64,000 nucleotides of DNA, from the NCBI GenBank assembly GCA_046330435.1, contig JAXLST010000014.1, forward strand, positions 62,001 to 126,000, given 5' to 3'. Position 1 is the stretch's first letter. The number at the start of each line of letters is the position of its first letter. Position numbers and translations under genes: made by a program. This document shows positions 1 to 8,579 of this stretch, piece after piece. The notes under the pieces were generated by a model that ran no database searches, had not been told where the DNA came from, and saw only the letters and a program-made list of their open reading frames with translations. The stretch is from Ga0077560 sp046330435. Lineage in GTDB: Bacteria > Actinomycetota > Thermoleophilia > Miltoncostaeales > Miltoncostaeaceae.

Positions 1-809
1 CCGTAGAGCGCCTTCAGGCGGGTGCCGGCGAGCTGGGCCCGCAGGATCGCCTCGCCCTCGCGGTGGAAGCGGTCGGCCTCGCCGCCCTCGCGCCGGGCGG
101 CCTGCACCAGCGCGACGGCCGACAGGCCCTCCTCGGCCAGGGCCGTCATGGACCCCGACCGGCGCCGGCGTTCCCGGGACGCCGTCTTGATGCGGGCCGA
201 GAACGACTGGGCGACCCAGCCGAACAGCGGCACCGCGACCGCGGCCACCAGCGCCAGGCGCCAGTTCAGGTACGCCATGAGCCCGGCGAACAGCGCGATG
301 CGAAGCAGGTTCGCGACGGCGTCGACTGGCCCGGAGAGCACGAAGCCCTCCACCGCGCCGACGTCGCCGGTGAGCCGCGCCACCAGGTCACCGGTGCGGC
401 GGCCCTCGAAGAAGGCGGGCGACTGGCGCTGCAGGTGACGGAACAGGTCGGTGCGCAGATCGAGTGAGAACCGCCCGCCGAGCCAGTCGCTCAGCAGGTC
501 GTCCACGTAGCCCACGACGCCGGAGGCCAGCGTGAGGCCCAGGTAGGCGGCGGCCAGCCACCACAGGGGCTCCAGCGTCCTCGGGATGACGACGTCGTCG
601 ACCAGCAGCTTGAACAGCCAGATCTGGGCGGCCTCGACCACCGGGGCGAGCATCACCGCCAGCAGCGTGAGCGCCAGCAGCGGCCGGTACGGCCGGGCGT
701 ACGGCCAGAAGCGCCGCGCGATGCCCCGCAGGGGCACGCGCGGCGCCTCGGCCACCACGCCGCCGCCGTCGGAGGAGAGGGATCCGACCAGGGCGCGGCG
801 CAGCGACAC
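1..809 (-). CDS. ABC exporter, transmembrane domain (partial, runs off the left edge)
   Basis: This is the N-terminal part of a type I (MsbA/multidrug-like) ABC exporter; the ATPase half lies outside the window. The visible ~270 residues contain hydrophobic helices (for example PLLALTLLAVMLAPVVEAA and LWWLAAAYLGLTLASGVVGY). They also contain the family's cytoplasmic coupling region, with FRHLQRQSPAFFEGRRTGDL followed by VARLTGDV. Substrate cannot be told. The start is uncertain. In this frame there is no ATG after an upstream stop near 1010, so the GTG at 809 (V-S-L-R-R) is chosen. The strong ribosome binding site at about 1034–1040 belongs to a different frame (see 860–1027), so the true N-terminus may be longer. 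Confidence 0.8.
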   Translation of the reverse strand, partial: MSLRRALVGSLSSDGGGVVAEAPRVPLRGIARRFWPYARPYRPLLALTLLAVMLAPVVEAAQIWLFKLLVDDVVIPRTLEPLWWLAAAYLGLTLASGVVGYVDDLLSDWLGGRFSLDLRTDLFRHLQRQSPAFFEGRRTGDLVARLTGDVGAVEGFVLSGPVDAVANLLRIALFAGLMAYLNWRLALVAAVAVPLFGWVAQSFSARIKTASRERRRRSGSMTALAEEGLSAVALVQAARREGGEADRFHREGEAILRAQLAGTRLKALY

Positions 810-859
810 CCGGGACCCCGCGACGGCGGGGTCCCGGGGGACCGTTGTGGACGTGGCGC

Positions 860-1027
860 TCAGCGCCCGGTCCGCGTGCGGCCCGACGTGTTCCCGCCAC
901 CGCGGGTCCGCGTCGAGGTGGACGAGCCGCGGCGGCTCGAGGAGCTCGCCGGGGCGGGGGAGGAGATCACCCGGCCACCGCCGCGGCGGCGGCGACGGCG
1001 ACGGCGGTCATCGGATCCGTGGGACAT
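860..1027 (-). CDS. Short Arg-rich ORF with strong RBS upstream of the ABC exporter (leader peptide or frameshifted N-terminus)
   Basis: A 55-codon frame begins MSHGSDDRRRRRRRRGGG and is preceded by AAGGAGCACGAC, an excellent ribosome binding site. It ends at 860, inside a stretch where the exporter frame also reads plausibly (PRLVHLDADPRWREHVG). It may be a leader peptide. More likely it is the real N-terminus of the exporter, separated from it by a one-base indel in the GC-rich CGCCGC run. No known family is recognised. Confidence 0.35.
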   Translation of the reverse strand: MSHGSDDRRRRRRRRGGGRVISSPAPASSSSRRGSSTSTRTRGGGNTSGRTRTGR

Positions 1028-1055
1028 GTCGTGCTCCTTGCTCGTGTGGGGGTGC

Positions 1056-1080
1056 GGGGCCGCACGGGGGTGGCGGCCCC
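1056..1080 (-). terminator. Hairpin downstream of the secreted-protein gene
   Basis: The arms GGGGCCGC (1056–1063) and GCGGCCCC (1073–1080) form a perfect 8-bp stem with a 9-base loop, just after the minus-strand gene ending at 1100. There is no U-tract, as is common in high-GC actinobacteria, so this is a likely but unproven terminator. Confidence 0.45.
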
Positions 1081-1099
1081 TTCGGGGGTGATGCGGGGG

Positions 1100-1489
1100 C
1101 TACTGCGTCCAGGTGGCGGACGCGCGGCACACCTGGCCGGACGGGCTCGTCGCCCGGGCGCGGATCACGTCCGCGCCGGAGCCGTTGGCCACCACGCGGC
1201 GCGCGGTGAACGAGCCGCTGGGGGCGCGGGTCGTGCGGACGCCGCTGAACACCTGGGTGCCGTTCCGGGTGATCACGACCCGCCACGGCACGCCGTTGCG
1301 GTTCTGATCGACCTCGAACTCCACCTCGATGCGCCCGTTCTCGTCGGAGAGCTTGATCTTCGACGTGGTGCTCGCGCTGCAGGTGCCGGCCCGGCGGATG
1401 TCGTCCCCGCCCCGGGCCATCGCCACCGACGGCACGGCGACCGCCGCCGCGACACCCAGTGCAACCGCCATCCGCGTCGTGCGTCCCAT
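1100..1489 (-). CDS. Small secreted protein of unknown function
   Basis: The 129-residue product opens with a clear Sec signal peptide (MGRTTRMAVALGVAAAVAVP, cleavage near SVAMA). The mature part is about 100 residues with two cysteines (TCSAST and QVCRAS) that could form a disulphide. It has a beta-rich, alternating polar pattern typical of small extracellular beta-sandwich proteins. No enzyme motif is visible. It is transcribed toward the ABC exporter but separated from it by a hairpin, so it is probably a single-gene unit. I do not recognise the family. Confidence 0.6.
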   Translation of the reverse strand: MGRTTRMAVALGVAAAVAVPSVAMARGGDDIRRAGTCSASTTSKIKLSDENGRIEVEFEVDQNRNGVPWRVVITRNGTQVFSGVRTTRAPSGSFTARRVVANGSGADVIRARATSPSGQVCRASATWTQ

Positions 1490-1620
1490 TCCCCTGCCTC
1501 CTGTCCGGTGCCCGGTCCGTCCGGGCGACTGGGTGAAGGCTCCCAGGAGGCGGGTTACGGGCCGGTCAGCTGCGAGTAAGGGGAGTCCACGACTTTCCTA
1601 CCGGCCCGGGCCCACGACAC

Positions 1621-1743
1621 AAATGGGGCGTTCGCAAACCATTTCCGGCGCGATCCGGGACGGCCCGTCACCCCACCGCCTCGCCCATGGGCATTGGGAT
1701 TCGTCCGGGGTCTTGACACGCGCGCTCCCCACGGGAAATGGTT
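1621..1743. promoter_or_regulatory. Candidate GntR operator: AAATGG/CCATTT inverted repeats around the promoter
   Basis: The 258 bases between the divergent genes contain AAATGG (1621–1626) facing CCATTT (1639–1644). In addition, AACCATTTCC (1637–1646) is an exact 10-bp inverted copy of GGAAATGGTT (1734–1743). A TTGACA box lies at 1713–1718. The second copy sits between that box and the regulator start at 1748. This arrangement fits autoregulation by the adjacent GntR protein through two spaced operators. It is an inference from symmetry only. Confidence 0.45.
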
Positions 1744-1747
1744 CGCC

Positions 1748-2518
1748 ATGGCACCTATGGGCAAGGTGGTCCCGCTGCCGGGGCGGGATGGAGGGCTGCC
1801 GGACGCCGTCCTGCGGCCGGTCCGCGACGGGAACGCCTTCGAGTCGACCGTCGAGCACCTCGCCAACGCCATCCGGGTGGGGGTGTTCGCGCCGGGCGAA
1901 CGCCTCCCCCCCGAACGCGAGCTCGCCGAGCGCCTCGGCGTCGGCCGGGCGACGCTGCGTGAGGCCATCGGGGCGCTGCGCCAGGCCGGCCTGGTCACCA
2001 CCACGCGCGGGCGCGCGGGCGGCACGGTCGTGGTGCACCCGGGCGAGGCGGTCCCCGAGGGCGCCTCCGGCACCGTGGGCCGCGCGCGTCCCACCCCCAC
2101 CGCCGAGGAGGTCGCCGACGTCCTGGTGTTCCGGCGCGTCGTGGAGCCCGCCGCCGCGGCGCTGGCGGCCGCCGCCGCCCTGCCGGGCGAGCGCCGGGCG
2201 TGGCTCACCCGCAGCCTGGAGGAGGCCGTCGCCCCCAAGGACGACGCGGCCCGCCGCGTCGCCGACGCCCGCCTGCACCTGGCGGTCGCCGCCCTCGCCG
2301 GGTCCCCCCTGCTGCTGGACGCGGTCACGCAGGTGCAGGCGCGGGTGTCGGAGCTGCTGGCCGCCATCCCCGTCCTGAAGGCCAACATCGAGCACTCCGA
2401 CCTGCAGCACGCGGCCATCGTCGAGGCGATCCTGCGCGGCGACGCTGGCGGGGCACGCCGCGTGATGGAGGAGCACTGCGACGCCACCTCCGCCCTCCTG
2501 CGCGGGCTCATCGGATGA
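1748..2518 (+). CDS. GntR/FadR-family transcriptional regulator of the amine-utilisation operon
   Basis: The 256-residue protein has an N-terminal winged helix (about residues 25–95) with the GntR signature PGERLPPERELAERLGVGR followed by TLREAIGALRQAGLV. A C-terminal all-helical FCD ligand-binding domain holds the usual D/H metal-site positions (DARLHLAV, HSDLQHAAIVEA). Such regulators bind a small carboxylate or amine-derived ligand. The gene lies 46 bases upstream of, and co-directional with, the gamma-glutamyl ligase operon, so it is the probable local repressor. The ATG at 1748 is preferred to an in-frame ATG at 1694 because the earlier one would put the TTGACA box and an operator copy inside the gene. 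Confidence 0.85.
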   Translation: MAPMGKVVPLPGRDGGLPDAVLRPVRDGNAFESTVEHLANAIRVGVFAPGERLPPERELAERLGVGRATLREAIGALRQAGLVTTTRGRAGGTVVVHPGEAVPEGASGTVGRARPTPTAEEVADVLVFRRVVEPAAAALAAAAALPGERRAWLTRSLEEAVAPKDDAARRVADARLHLAVAALAGSPLLLDAVTQVQARVSELLAAIPVLKANIEHSDLQHAAIVEAILRGDAGGARRVMEEHCDATSALLRGLIG

Positions 2519-2564
2519 CCGCGCGCCCCCACCCCCGACCGCACGCACGAACAGGAGCACCGGA

Positions 2565-3944
2565 TTGCCCGCCACCCCGCCGCTGACCCTCGAGGCCCTC
2601 ACCACGGCCGTCGATTCGGGCGCGATCGACACGGTCCTGGTCACGTTCACCGACGTGCAGGGACGCCTGCAGGGCAAGCGGCTGCACGCCCGGTACTTCC
2701 TGGAGGAGGCCGTCCACCACGGCGCCGAGGGCTGCAACTACCTGCTGGCCGTGGACGTCGACATGAACACCGTCGGCGGCTACGAGATGAGCTCCTGGGA
2801 GCGCGGCTACGGCGACTTCCTGCTGGAGCCCGACCTCTCCACGCTGCGCCTCGCCACATGGCTGCCCGCCACGGCGCTCGTGCAGTGCGACCTGCTGTGG
2901 CTCGACCACGCGCCCGTGCGCCAGTCGCCCCGCCAGATCCTCAAGGACCAGGTACGACGGGCGGCGGAGATGGGCTACACGGCGTTCGCCGGCACCGAGC
3001 TGGAGTTCATCCTCTTCGACACCACCTACGAGGAGGCGTGGGACCGCAACTACCGGGGCCTCACCCCCAGCAACCGGTACAACGTCGACTACTCGATCCT
3101 CGGCACCACCCGCGTGGAGCCGGTGCTGCGGGACATCCGGAACCACATGCACGCGGCCGGCATGGTGGTGGAGAGCGCGAAGGGCGAGTGCAACTTCGGC
3201 CAGCACGAGGTGGCGTTCAAGTACGCCGACGTCGTCACCACCGCCGACCAGCACTCGGTCTACAAGAACGCGGCCAAGGAGATCGCCGCCCAGCACGGCA
3301 AGGCGCTCACCTTCATCGCCAAGTACGACGAGCGCGAGGGCAACTCGTGCCACATCCACCTGAGCCTGCGCGGCACCGACGGCCGCACGGTGTTCGCCAC
3401 CGAGCCCGACGGCTCCCCGTCCCCGGACGGCCGCAGCGCGGTGTTCGGGTCGTTCGTGGCGGGCATCCTCGCGACCCTGCGCGAGTTCACGCTGCTGTAC
3501 GCGCCCAACATCAACTCGTACAAGCGGTACCAGTCCGGCAGCTTCGCCCCCACCACCATCGCCTGGGGCGAGGACAACCGCACGTGCGCCGTGCGCGTGG
3601 TGGGCCACGGCCCGTCGCTGCGCATGGAGAACCGCACGCCCGGCGGGGACGTGAACCCCTACATCGCGATCGCCGGCATGCTCGCCGGCGGCCTGTGGGG
3701 CATCGAGCGCGGCCTGGAGCTGGAGCCGCCGTACGTCGGCAACGCCTACCTGTCGGACGACCGCTCCCGCGTGCCGGTGACCCTGCGCGAGGCGCGCGAG
3801 CTGTTCGCCTCGTCGGAGGTCGCGCGCGAGGCGTTCGGCGAGGACGTGGTGGCGCACTATGTCAACGCCGCCGACGTGGAGATCGCCGCGTACGACGCGG
3901 CCGTCACCGACTGGGAGCTGCGGCGCGGGTTCGAGCGCCTGTGA
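2565..3944 (+). CDS. Glutamine synthetase-like gamma-glutamyl-amine ligase
   Basis: This 459-residue cytoplasmic enzyme of the GS superfamily ligates glutamate to an amine using ATP. It has a beta-grasp domain (about 1–110) and a catalytic domain carrying GTELEFILF, GQHEVAFKYAD, NSCHIHLSL and ENRTPGGDVNPYIAIAG, the metal- and nucleotide-binding motifs of the family. Its neighbours (aldehyde dehydrogenase, SDR, gamma-glutamyl hydrolase, permease) show that it is not housekeeping GlnA. It is instead a PuuA/GlnA3/GlnA4-type gamma-glutamylpolyamine or gamma-glutamylethanolamide synthetase. Translation starts at a TTG at 2565 with AGGAG about 8 bases upstream. The amine substrate is not determined by the sequence. 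Confidence 0.88.
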   Translation: MPATPPLTLEALTTAVDSGAIDTVLVTFTDVQGRLQGKRLHARYFLEEAVHHGAEGCNYLLAVDVDMNTVGGYEMSSWERGYGDFLLEPDLSTLRLATWLPATALVQCDLLWLDHAPVRQSPRQILKDQVRRAAEMGYTAFAGTELEFILFDTTYEEAWDRNYRGLTPSNRYNVDYSILGTTRVEPVLRDIRNHMHAAGMVVESAKGECNFGQHEVAFKYADVVTTADQHSVYKNAAKEIAAQHGKALTFIAKYDEREGNSCHIHLSLRGTDGRTVFATEPDGSPSPDGRSAVFGSFVAGILATLREFTLLYAPNINSYKRYQSGSFAPTTIAWGEDNRTCAVRVVGHGPSLRMENRTPGGDVNPYIAIAGMLAGGLWGIERGLELEPPYVGNAYLSDDRSRVPVTLREARELFASSEVAREAFGEDVVAHYVNAADVEIAAYDAAVTDWELRRGFERL

Positions 3945-3972
3945 CCCGCACCGATGTGAACGAGGGAGCCGC

Positions 3973-5349
3973 ATGAGCACGATGCACGACGTCGTCGACC
4001 CGTCGACGGAGGAGACGTTCACCAGCGTCCGCGGGACCTCCGCGGAGGAGGCCGCCGCCGCCATCGAGCGCGCCCACGCCGCCCTGGCGTCCTGGCGCGC
4101 GGTCACGCCCGCCGACCGCGGGCGGCTGCTGCGCCGCTTCGCCGACGCCGTGGACGGCGCCATCGAGGAGCTCGCCCAGCTGGAGGTGCGCGGGTCGGGC
4201 CACACCATCGGCAACGCGCGGTGGGAGGCCGGCAACGTCCGGGACGTCCTGCACTACTACTCCGCCGCGCCGGAGCGCCTGTTCGGCAGGCAGATCCCGG
4301 TGGCCGGCGGCCTGGACGTCACGTTCAGCGAGCCGGTGGGCGTGGTGGGCGTCATCGTCCCGTGGAACTTCCCCATGCCCATCGCCGGCTGGGGCTTCGC
4401 GCCCGCGCTCGCCGCCGGGTGCACCGTGGTGCTCAAGCCGGCGGAGCTCACCCCGCTCACCGCCATCCGCATCGGAGAGCTGGCCCTGGAGGCCGGCATC
4501 CCGCAGGGCGTCTTCCAGGTGCTGCCGGGCAAGGGCAGCGTCGTGGGGCAGGCGTTCACCGACCACCCGCTGGTGCGGAAGATCGTGTTCACCGGGTCCA
4601 CCGAGGTGGGCACCCGCGTCGCCGCCGAGGCGATGCGCCAGGTCAAGCGCATCACGCTGGAGCTGGGCGGCAAGAGCGCGAACATCGTCTTCGCCGACAG
4701 CGACCTGGAGAAGGCCGCCGCGACCGCCCCGTACGGGGTGTTCGACAACGCCGGCCAGGACTGCTGCGCCCGCAGCCGCATCCTGGTGCAGCGCTCGGTG
4801 TACGACCGCTTCCTCGCGCTGCTGGAGCCCGCCGTGAAGGGCGTGCGGTGCATGCATCCCGGCGACGAGGAGGCCGAGATGGGCCCGCTGATCTCCGCCG
4901 GGCAGCGCACCGCCGTGCGGTCGTTCGTGGAGGACGCCGCCGAACCCGTGGTCGTCGCGTTCCGCGGCACGGCGCCCGACGGCCCCGGCTACTGGTACCC
5001 GCCCACCGTGGTCCTGCCGCGCAGCGACCGGGACCGGGTGTGGCGCGAGGAGGTCTTCGGGCCCGTGGTCGCCGTGATGCCGTTCGAGGACGAGGCCGAC
5101 GCGATCGCGATGGCCAACGACTCCCCGTACGGCCTGTCGGGCTCCATCTGGACCCGCGACGTGGGCCGCGCCATCCGCGTCGCGCGCGGCGTGGAGACCG
5201 GGAACCTCTCGGTGAACTCCCACTCCTCGGTGCGCTACTCCACGCCGTTCGGCGGGTTCAAGCAGTCCGGCATCGGCCGCGAGCTGGGCCCCGACGCCCT
5301 CGCCGCGTTCACCGAGACCAAGAACGTCTTCTTCGCCACCGACGACTGA
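3973..5349 (+). CDS. NAD(P)-dependent aldehyde dehydrogenase (PuuC-like)
   Basis: The 458-residue enzyme carries the ALDH active site. It has the oxyanion Asn in VPWNFP, the general-base Glu in ELGGKSANIVF, the nucleophilic Cys in NAGQDCCARSR, and FTGSTEVG of the cofactor fold. By context it oxidises the gamma-glutamyl-aminoaldehyde made from the ligase product to the acid. The ATG at 3973 follows CGAGGGAGCCGC 28 bases after the ligase stop, so the two are surely co-transcribed. Cys-Cys at the nucleophile position is slightly unusual; either could be the equivalent residue, the second aligning best. Confidence 0.88.
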   Translation: MSTMHDVVDPSTEETFTSVRGTSAEEAAAAIERAHAALASWRAVTPADRGRLLRRFADAVDGAIEELAQLEVRGSGHTIGNARWEAGNVRDVLHYYSAAPERLFGRQIPVAGGLDVTFSEPVGVVGVIVPWNFPMPIAGWGFAPALAAGCTVVLKPAELTPLTAIRIGELALEAGIPQGVFQVLPGKGSVVGQAFTDHPLVRKIVFTGSTEVGTRVAAEAMRQVKRITLELGGKSANIVFADSDLEKAAATAPYGVFDNAGQDCCARSRILVQRSVYDRFLALLEPAVKGVRCMHPGDEEAEMGPLISAGQRTAVRSFVEDAAEPVVVAFRGTAPDGPGYWYPPTVVLPRSDRDRVWREEVFGPVVAVMPFEDEADAIAMANDSPYGLSGSIWTRDVGRAIRVARGVETGNLSVNSHSSVRYSTPFGGFKQSGIGRELGPDALAAFTETKNVFFATDD

Positions 5350-5384
5350 CCGCCCCCGCGATCCCCCTCACCCCAAGGAGTCCC

Positions 5385-6149
5385 GTGCAGCGTTTCGCCG
5401 ACCGTGTCGCCCTCGTCACCGGAGCCGCCAGCGGCATCGGCGCGGCCACCTCGCGCCGCCTCGCGTCGGAGGGCGCGACCGTCGTGGTGGTGGACACCAA
5501 CGCCGAGGCCGGCGCCGCCCTGGCGCAGGAGCTGGGCGGCCTGTTCGTGGCCGCGGACGTCACCAGCCCCGAGGACAACGAGCGCATGTACGCCGAGACC
5601 GTGAAGGCCTACGGCCAGGTGGACGTGGCGTTCCACAACGCGGGCATCAGCCCGCCGGACGACGACTCGATCCTCGACACCGGCCTGGACGCCTGGCGGC
5701 GGGTCCAGGAGGTCAACCTCACCTCCGTGTACCTGGGCTGCAAGGCCGTCCTGCCGCACATGCTGGAACGCGGCCGCGGCAGCATCATCAACACCGCCAG
5801 CTTCGTGGCGACCCTCGGCGCCGCCACCAGCCAGATCTCGTACACCGCCAGCAAGGGCGGGGTGCTCGCCATGACCCGCGAGCTGGGCGTGCAGTTCGCC
5901 CGGCAGGGCGTGCGCGTGAACGCCCTCTCGCCCGGGCCGGTCGCGACGCCCCTGCTCATGGAGCTGTTCGCGAAGGACCCGGAGCGCGCGCAGCGGCGGC
6001 TGGTGCACGTCCCGATGGGGCGGTTCGCCGAGCCGGACGAGATCGCCGCGGCCGTGGCGTTCCTCGCCAGCGACGACGCCAGCTTCATCACCGCCAGCAA
6101 CTTCCTCGTGGACGGCGGCCTCACCGGCGCCTACGTGACGCCCCTGTGA
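5385..6149 (+). CDS. Short-chain dehydrogenase/reductase
   Basis: A 254-residue classical SDR: Rossmann motif TGAASGIG near residues 10–17, HNAGIS in place of NNAG, the catalytic Ser in NTASFVA, YTASK (Tyr-Lys pair) and the SPGPVATPL segment. An Asp after beta-2 (VVVVDTN) favours NAD(H). Its position between the aldehyde dehydrogenase and the gamma-glutamyl hydrolase suggests it oxidises an alcohol group of the gamma-glutamylated substrate to the aldehyde. That would replace the amine oxidase PuuB of the putrescine pathway. The GTG at 5385 has AAGGAG upstream. Assignment to a precise substrate is inference. Confidence 0.85.
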   Translation: MQRFADRVALVTGAASGIGAATSRRLASEGATVVVVDTNAEAGAALAQELGGLFVAADVTSPEDNERMYAETVKAYGQVDVAFHNAGISPPDDDSILDTGLDAWRRVQEVNLTSVYLGCKAVLPHMLERGRGSIINTASFVATLGAATSQISYTASKGGVLAMTRELGVQFARQGVRVNALSPGPVATPLLMELFAKDPERAQRRLVHVPMGRFAEPDEIAAAVAFLASDDASFITASNFLVDGGLTGAYVTPL

Positions 6150-6997
6150 CCAGGCGCGCCGCACACGACCCGGCACCGGTGATCGGGCTCACCTCCTACA
6201 CCGCGCGTGCGCGGTGGGGGGTGTGGGACCAGGACGCCGCCCTGCTGCCGTGGTCGTACGTGCGGCGCGTGGCGGACGCGGGCGGCGTGCCGGTGCTCCT
6301 GCCGCCCCTGCCGGGCGTGATCGAGGGGGCCCTGCCCCGCCTCGACGGGCTGCTGCTCACCGGCGGCCCCGACGTGGACCCCGCCCGTTACGGGCGGGAG
6401 GCCGGGCCGGAGACCCAACCGGCCCAGCCGGACCGGGACGACGCCGAGACCGCGCTGCTGCACGACGCGATCGACGGCGGCCTCCCGGTGCTCGGCATCT
6501 GCCGCGGGCTGCAGCTCATGAACGTCGCCCGCGGCGGCACCCTCCTCCAGCACCTCCCCGACGTGCTGGACGACGAGGGGCACGCGCCCGCGCCGGGCGT
6601 GATGGGCACCCACCCCGTGCGGGTGGTGCCCGGCACGCTGCTGGCCGGGATCCTGGGACGCCCCTCCGCGGAGGGCGTCCCCACCTACCACCACCAGGCG
6701 GTCGAGTACGTGGGCCGCGGGCTGGTGGTCACCGCGTGGTCGCAGGACGGCGTGATCGAGGCGGTCGAGGACCCCTCCCACCCGTTCTGCGTGGCGGTGC
6801 AGTGGCACCCCGAGGAGGGCGACGACCCCGCCCTGTTCGACGCGCTCGTGCGGGCAGCCGCGGACCGGGCCGCCGCACGTGAGTTCAACGACCAGGACCC
6901 GGACGCCGGAGGCACCCGCCGCACAGGCCGCCGGCTCGACGAGCCGGCCGGGGCCGGCTCCCCCCGCCACATGGAAGGAGGCCCACATGGCAGATGA
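6146..6997 (+). CDS. puuD: Gamma-glutamyl hydrolase of class I amidotransferase fold (PuuD-like)
   Basis: The 283-residue peptidase C26 enzyme frees glutamate from a gamma-glutamyl compound at the end of the pathway. The nucleophile elbow GICRGLQLMNVARGG, the catalytic His in VQWHPEE and the early GLLLTGGPDVDP loop match PuuD. It starts at GTG 6146 overlapping the SDR stop (GTGA), so it is translationally coupled. The last ~45 residues (after about 240) are a low-complexity Arg/Gly-rich tail not typical of the family. The gene overlaps the permease start by 11 bases. Confidence 0.87.
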   Translation: MTRRAAHDPAPVIGLTSYTARARWGVWDQDAALLPWSYVRRVADAGGVPVLLPPLPGVIEGALPRLDGLLLTGGPDVDPARYGREAGPETQPAQPDRDDAETALLHDAIDGGLPVLGICRGLQLMNVARGGTLLQHLPDVLDDEGHAPAPGVMGTHPVRVVPGTLLAGILGRPSAEGVPTYHHQAVEYVGRGLVVTAWSQDGVIEAVEDPSHPFCVAVQWHPEEGDDPALFDALVRAAADRAAAREFNDQDPDAGGTRRTGRRLDEPAGAGSPRHMEGGPHGR

Positions 6998-8570
6998 CGT
7001 GACCGCTCCGCCCCCAGAGGGGCACGAGGAGCATCACCACCGCCTGCACATGCCGCACCTGCACCGCACCAAGGACGAGCAGCGGCTCCACGAACTGGGC
7101 TACGCCCAGGAGCTGCACCGCCACATGAGCGGGTTCTCGAACTTCGCGGTGTCGTTCACGATCATCTCGATCCTCTCGGGATGTCTCACCCTCTACGGGT
7201 TCGGCCTCAACACCGGCGGCCCCGCCGTGATCGTGTGGGGCTGGCCCATCGTCGGCGTGCTCACCCTCTTCGTCGCACTCGCCATGGCGGAGGTGTGCTC
7301 CAGTTATCCGACGGCCGGCGGCCTGTACTACTGGGCGGCGAAGCTCGCACCTCGCAACGGCCCGGCGTGGTCGTGGTTCACCGGCTGGTTCAACTTCCTG
7401 GGCCAGGTCGCGGTGACCGCGGGCATCGTGTTCGGGTCCGCATTCTTCCTGAACGCGTTCCTCGACCTGCAATGGGGCTTCACGGCCACCCCCGAGCACA
7501 CGATCCTGCTGTTCGGGATCATCCTCGTGGTCCAGGCGATCCTGAACAGCTTCGGCGTGAAGGTCATCGCCATGCTGAACAACATCAGCGTGTGGTGGCA
7601 CCTCATCGGCGTCGCCGTGATCGTGGGCGTCCTCATCGTCGTCCCCGACAACCACCAGAGCGCGTCGTTCGTGTTCGGCGAGTTCGTGAACAACACCGGG
7701 TGGGGCTCGTCGGTGTACGTCGCCCTCCTGGGCCTGCTGCTCGCCCAGTACACCCTCACCGGGTACGACGCCTCGGCGCACATGACCGAGGAGACCCACG
7801 ACGCGGAGATCACGGGCCCCAAGGGCATCGTGCGCTCCGTATGGGTGTCGGTGCTCGCCGGCTGGGTGCTGCTCATCGGCCTCACGTTCGCCATCCAGAG
7901 CTACGACTCGGCGACCGGGACCGAGACCGGCGTGCCGCCGGCGCAGATCTTCATCGACGCGGTGGGCGACACCGGCGGCAAGCTGCTGCTGCTCATCGTC
8001 ATCGGCGCGCAGCTGTTCTGCGGCGCGGCGTCCATCACCGCGAACTCCCGCATGATCTACGCGTTCTCACGGGACGGCGCCCTGCCGGGCTCCAACCTGT
8101 GGCACAAGATCAACCCGCGCACCCGCACCCCCACCAACGCGATCTGGCTGGCGGCGGTCGGCGCCTTCATCCTGGGCGCCCCGTACCTGTGGAACGTCAC
8201 CGCGTACGCCGCCGTGACCTCCATCGCGGTCATCGGCCTGTACATCGCGTACGTGCTGCCGACGTTCCTGCGGCTCCTGCAGGGCGACCGCTTCGTGCGG
8301 GGCCCCTGGCACCTCGGGAAGTGGAGCCGGCCCATCGGCATCGTCGCCGTGGCCTGGGTGTGCTTCATCACCGTGCTGTTCATGCTGCCCACCGTGTCCC
8401 CCATCACGAGGGACACGTTCAACTACACGCCCATCGCGGTGGGCGTGGTGGTGCTGTTCTCCGGCGGGTGGTGGCTGCTCTCCGCCCGGAAGTGGTTCAA
8501 GGGCCCGAAGGTCCAGGGCACCCCGGAGGAGCTCGCGGCGATCGAGAAGGAGCTCGAGTCGCTCGGATGA
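6987..8570 (+). CDS. APC-superfamily amino acid/amine permease
   Basis: This 527-residue inner-membrane transporter has about 12 predicted helices and the APC signature around GFSNFAVSFTIISILSGCLT. Helix 2/3 follows (MAEVCSSYPTAGGLYYWAAK). It resembles the GABA/amine permease branch. As the last gene of the operon it should import the amine handled by the ligase. The cytoplasmic N-terminus is unusually His-rich (HEEHHHRLHMPHLHR). The start at 6987 is fixed by AAGGAGGCCCAC. A strong bidirectional hairpin follows the stop. Confidence 0.87.
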   Translation: MADDVTAPPPEGHEEHHHRLHMPHLHRTKDEQRLHELGYAQELHRHMSGFSNFAVSFTIISILSGCLTLYGFGLNTGGPAVIVWGWPIVGVLTLFVALAMAEVCSSYPTAGGLYYWAAKLAPRNGPAWSWFTGWFNFLGQVAVTAGIVFGSAFFLNAFLDLQWGFTATPEHTILLFGIILVVQAILNSFGVKVIAMLNNISVWWHLIGVAVIVGVLIVVPDNHQSASFVFGEFVNNTGWGSSVYVALLGLLLAQYTLTGYDASAHMTEETHDAEITGPKGIVRSVWVSVLAGWVLLIGLTFAIQSYDSATGTETGVPPAQIFIDAVGDTGGKLLLLIVIGAQLFCGAASITANSRMIYAFSRDGALPGSNLWHKINPRTRTPTNAIWLAAVGAFILGAPYLWNVTAYAAVTSIAVIGLYIAYVLPTFLRLLQGDRFVRGPWHLGKWSRPIGIVAVAWVCFITVLFMLPTVSPITRDTFNYTPIAVGVVVLFSGGWWLLSARKWFKGPKVQGTPEELAAIEKELESLG

Positions 8571-8579
8571 CCCCGCCCG

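Noticed and set aside
2508..5223. Long open frames on the strand opposite the ligase and aldehyde dehydrogenase genes
   Set aside because: They are the mirror of well-conserved enzyme genes in GC-rich DNA, are rich in Arg/Gly/His/Val, and show no family motif.
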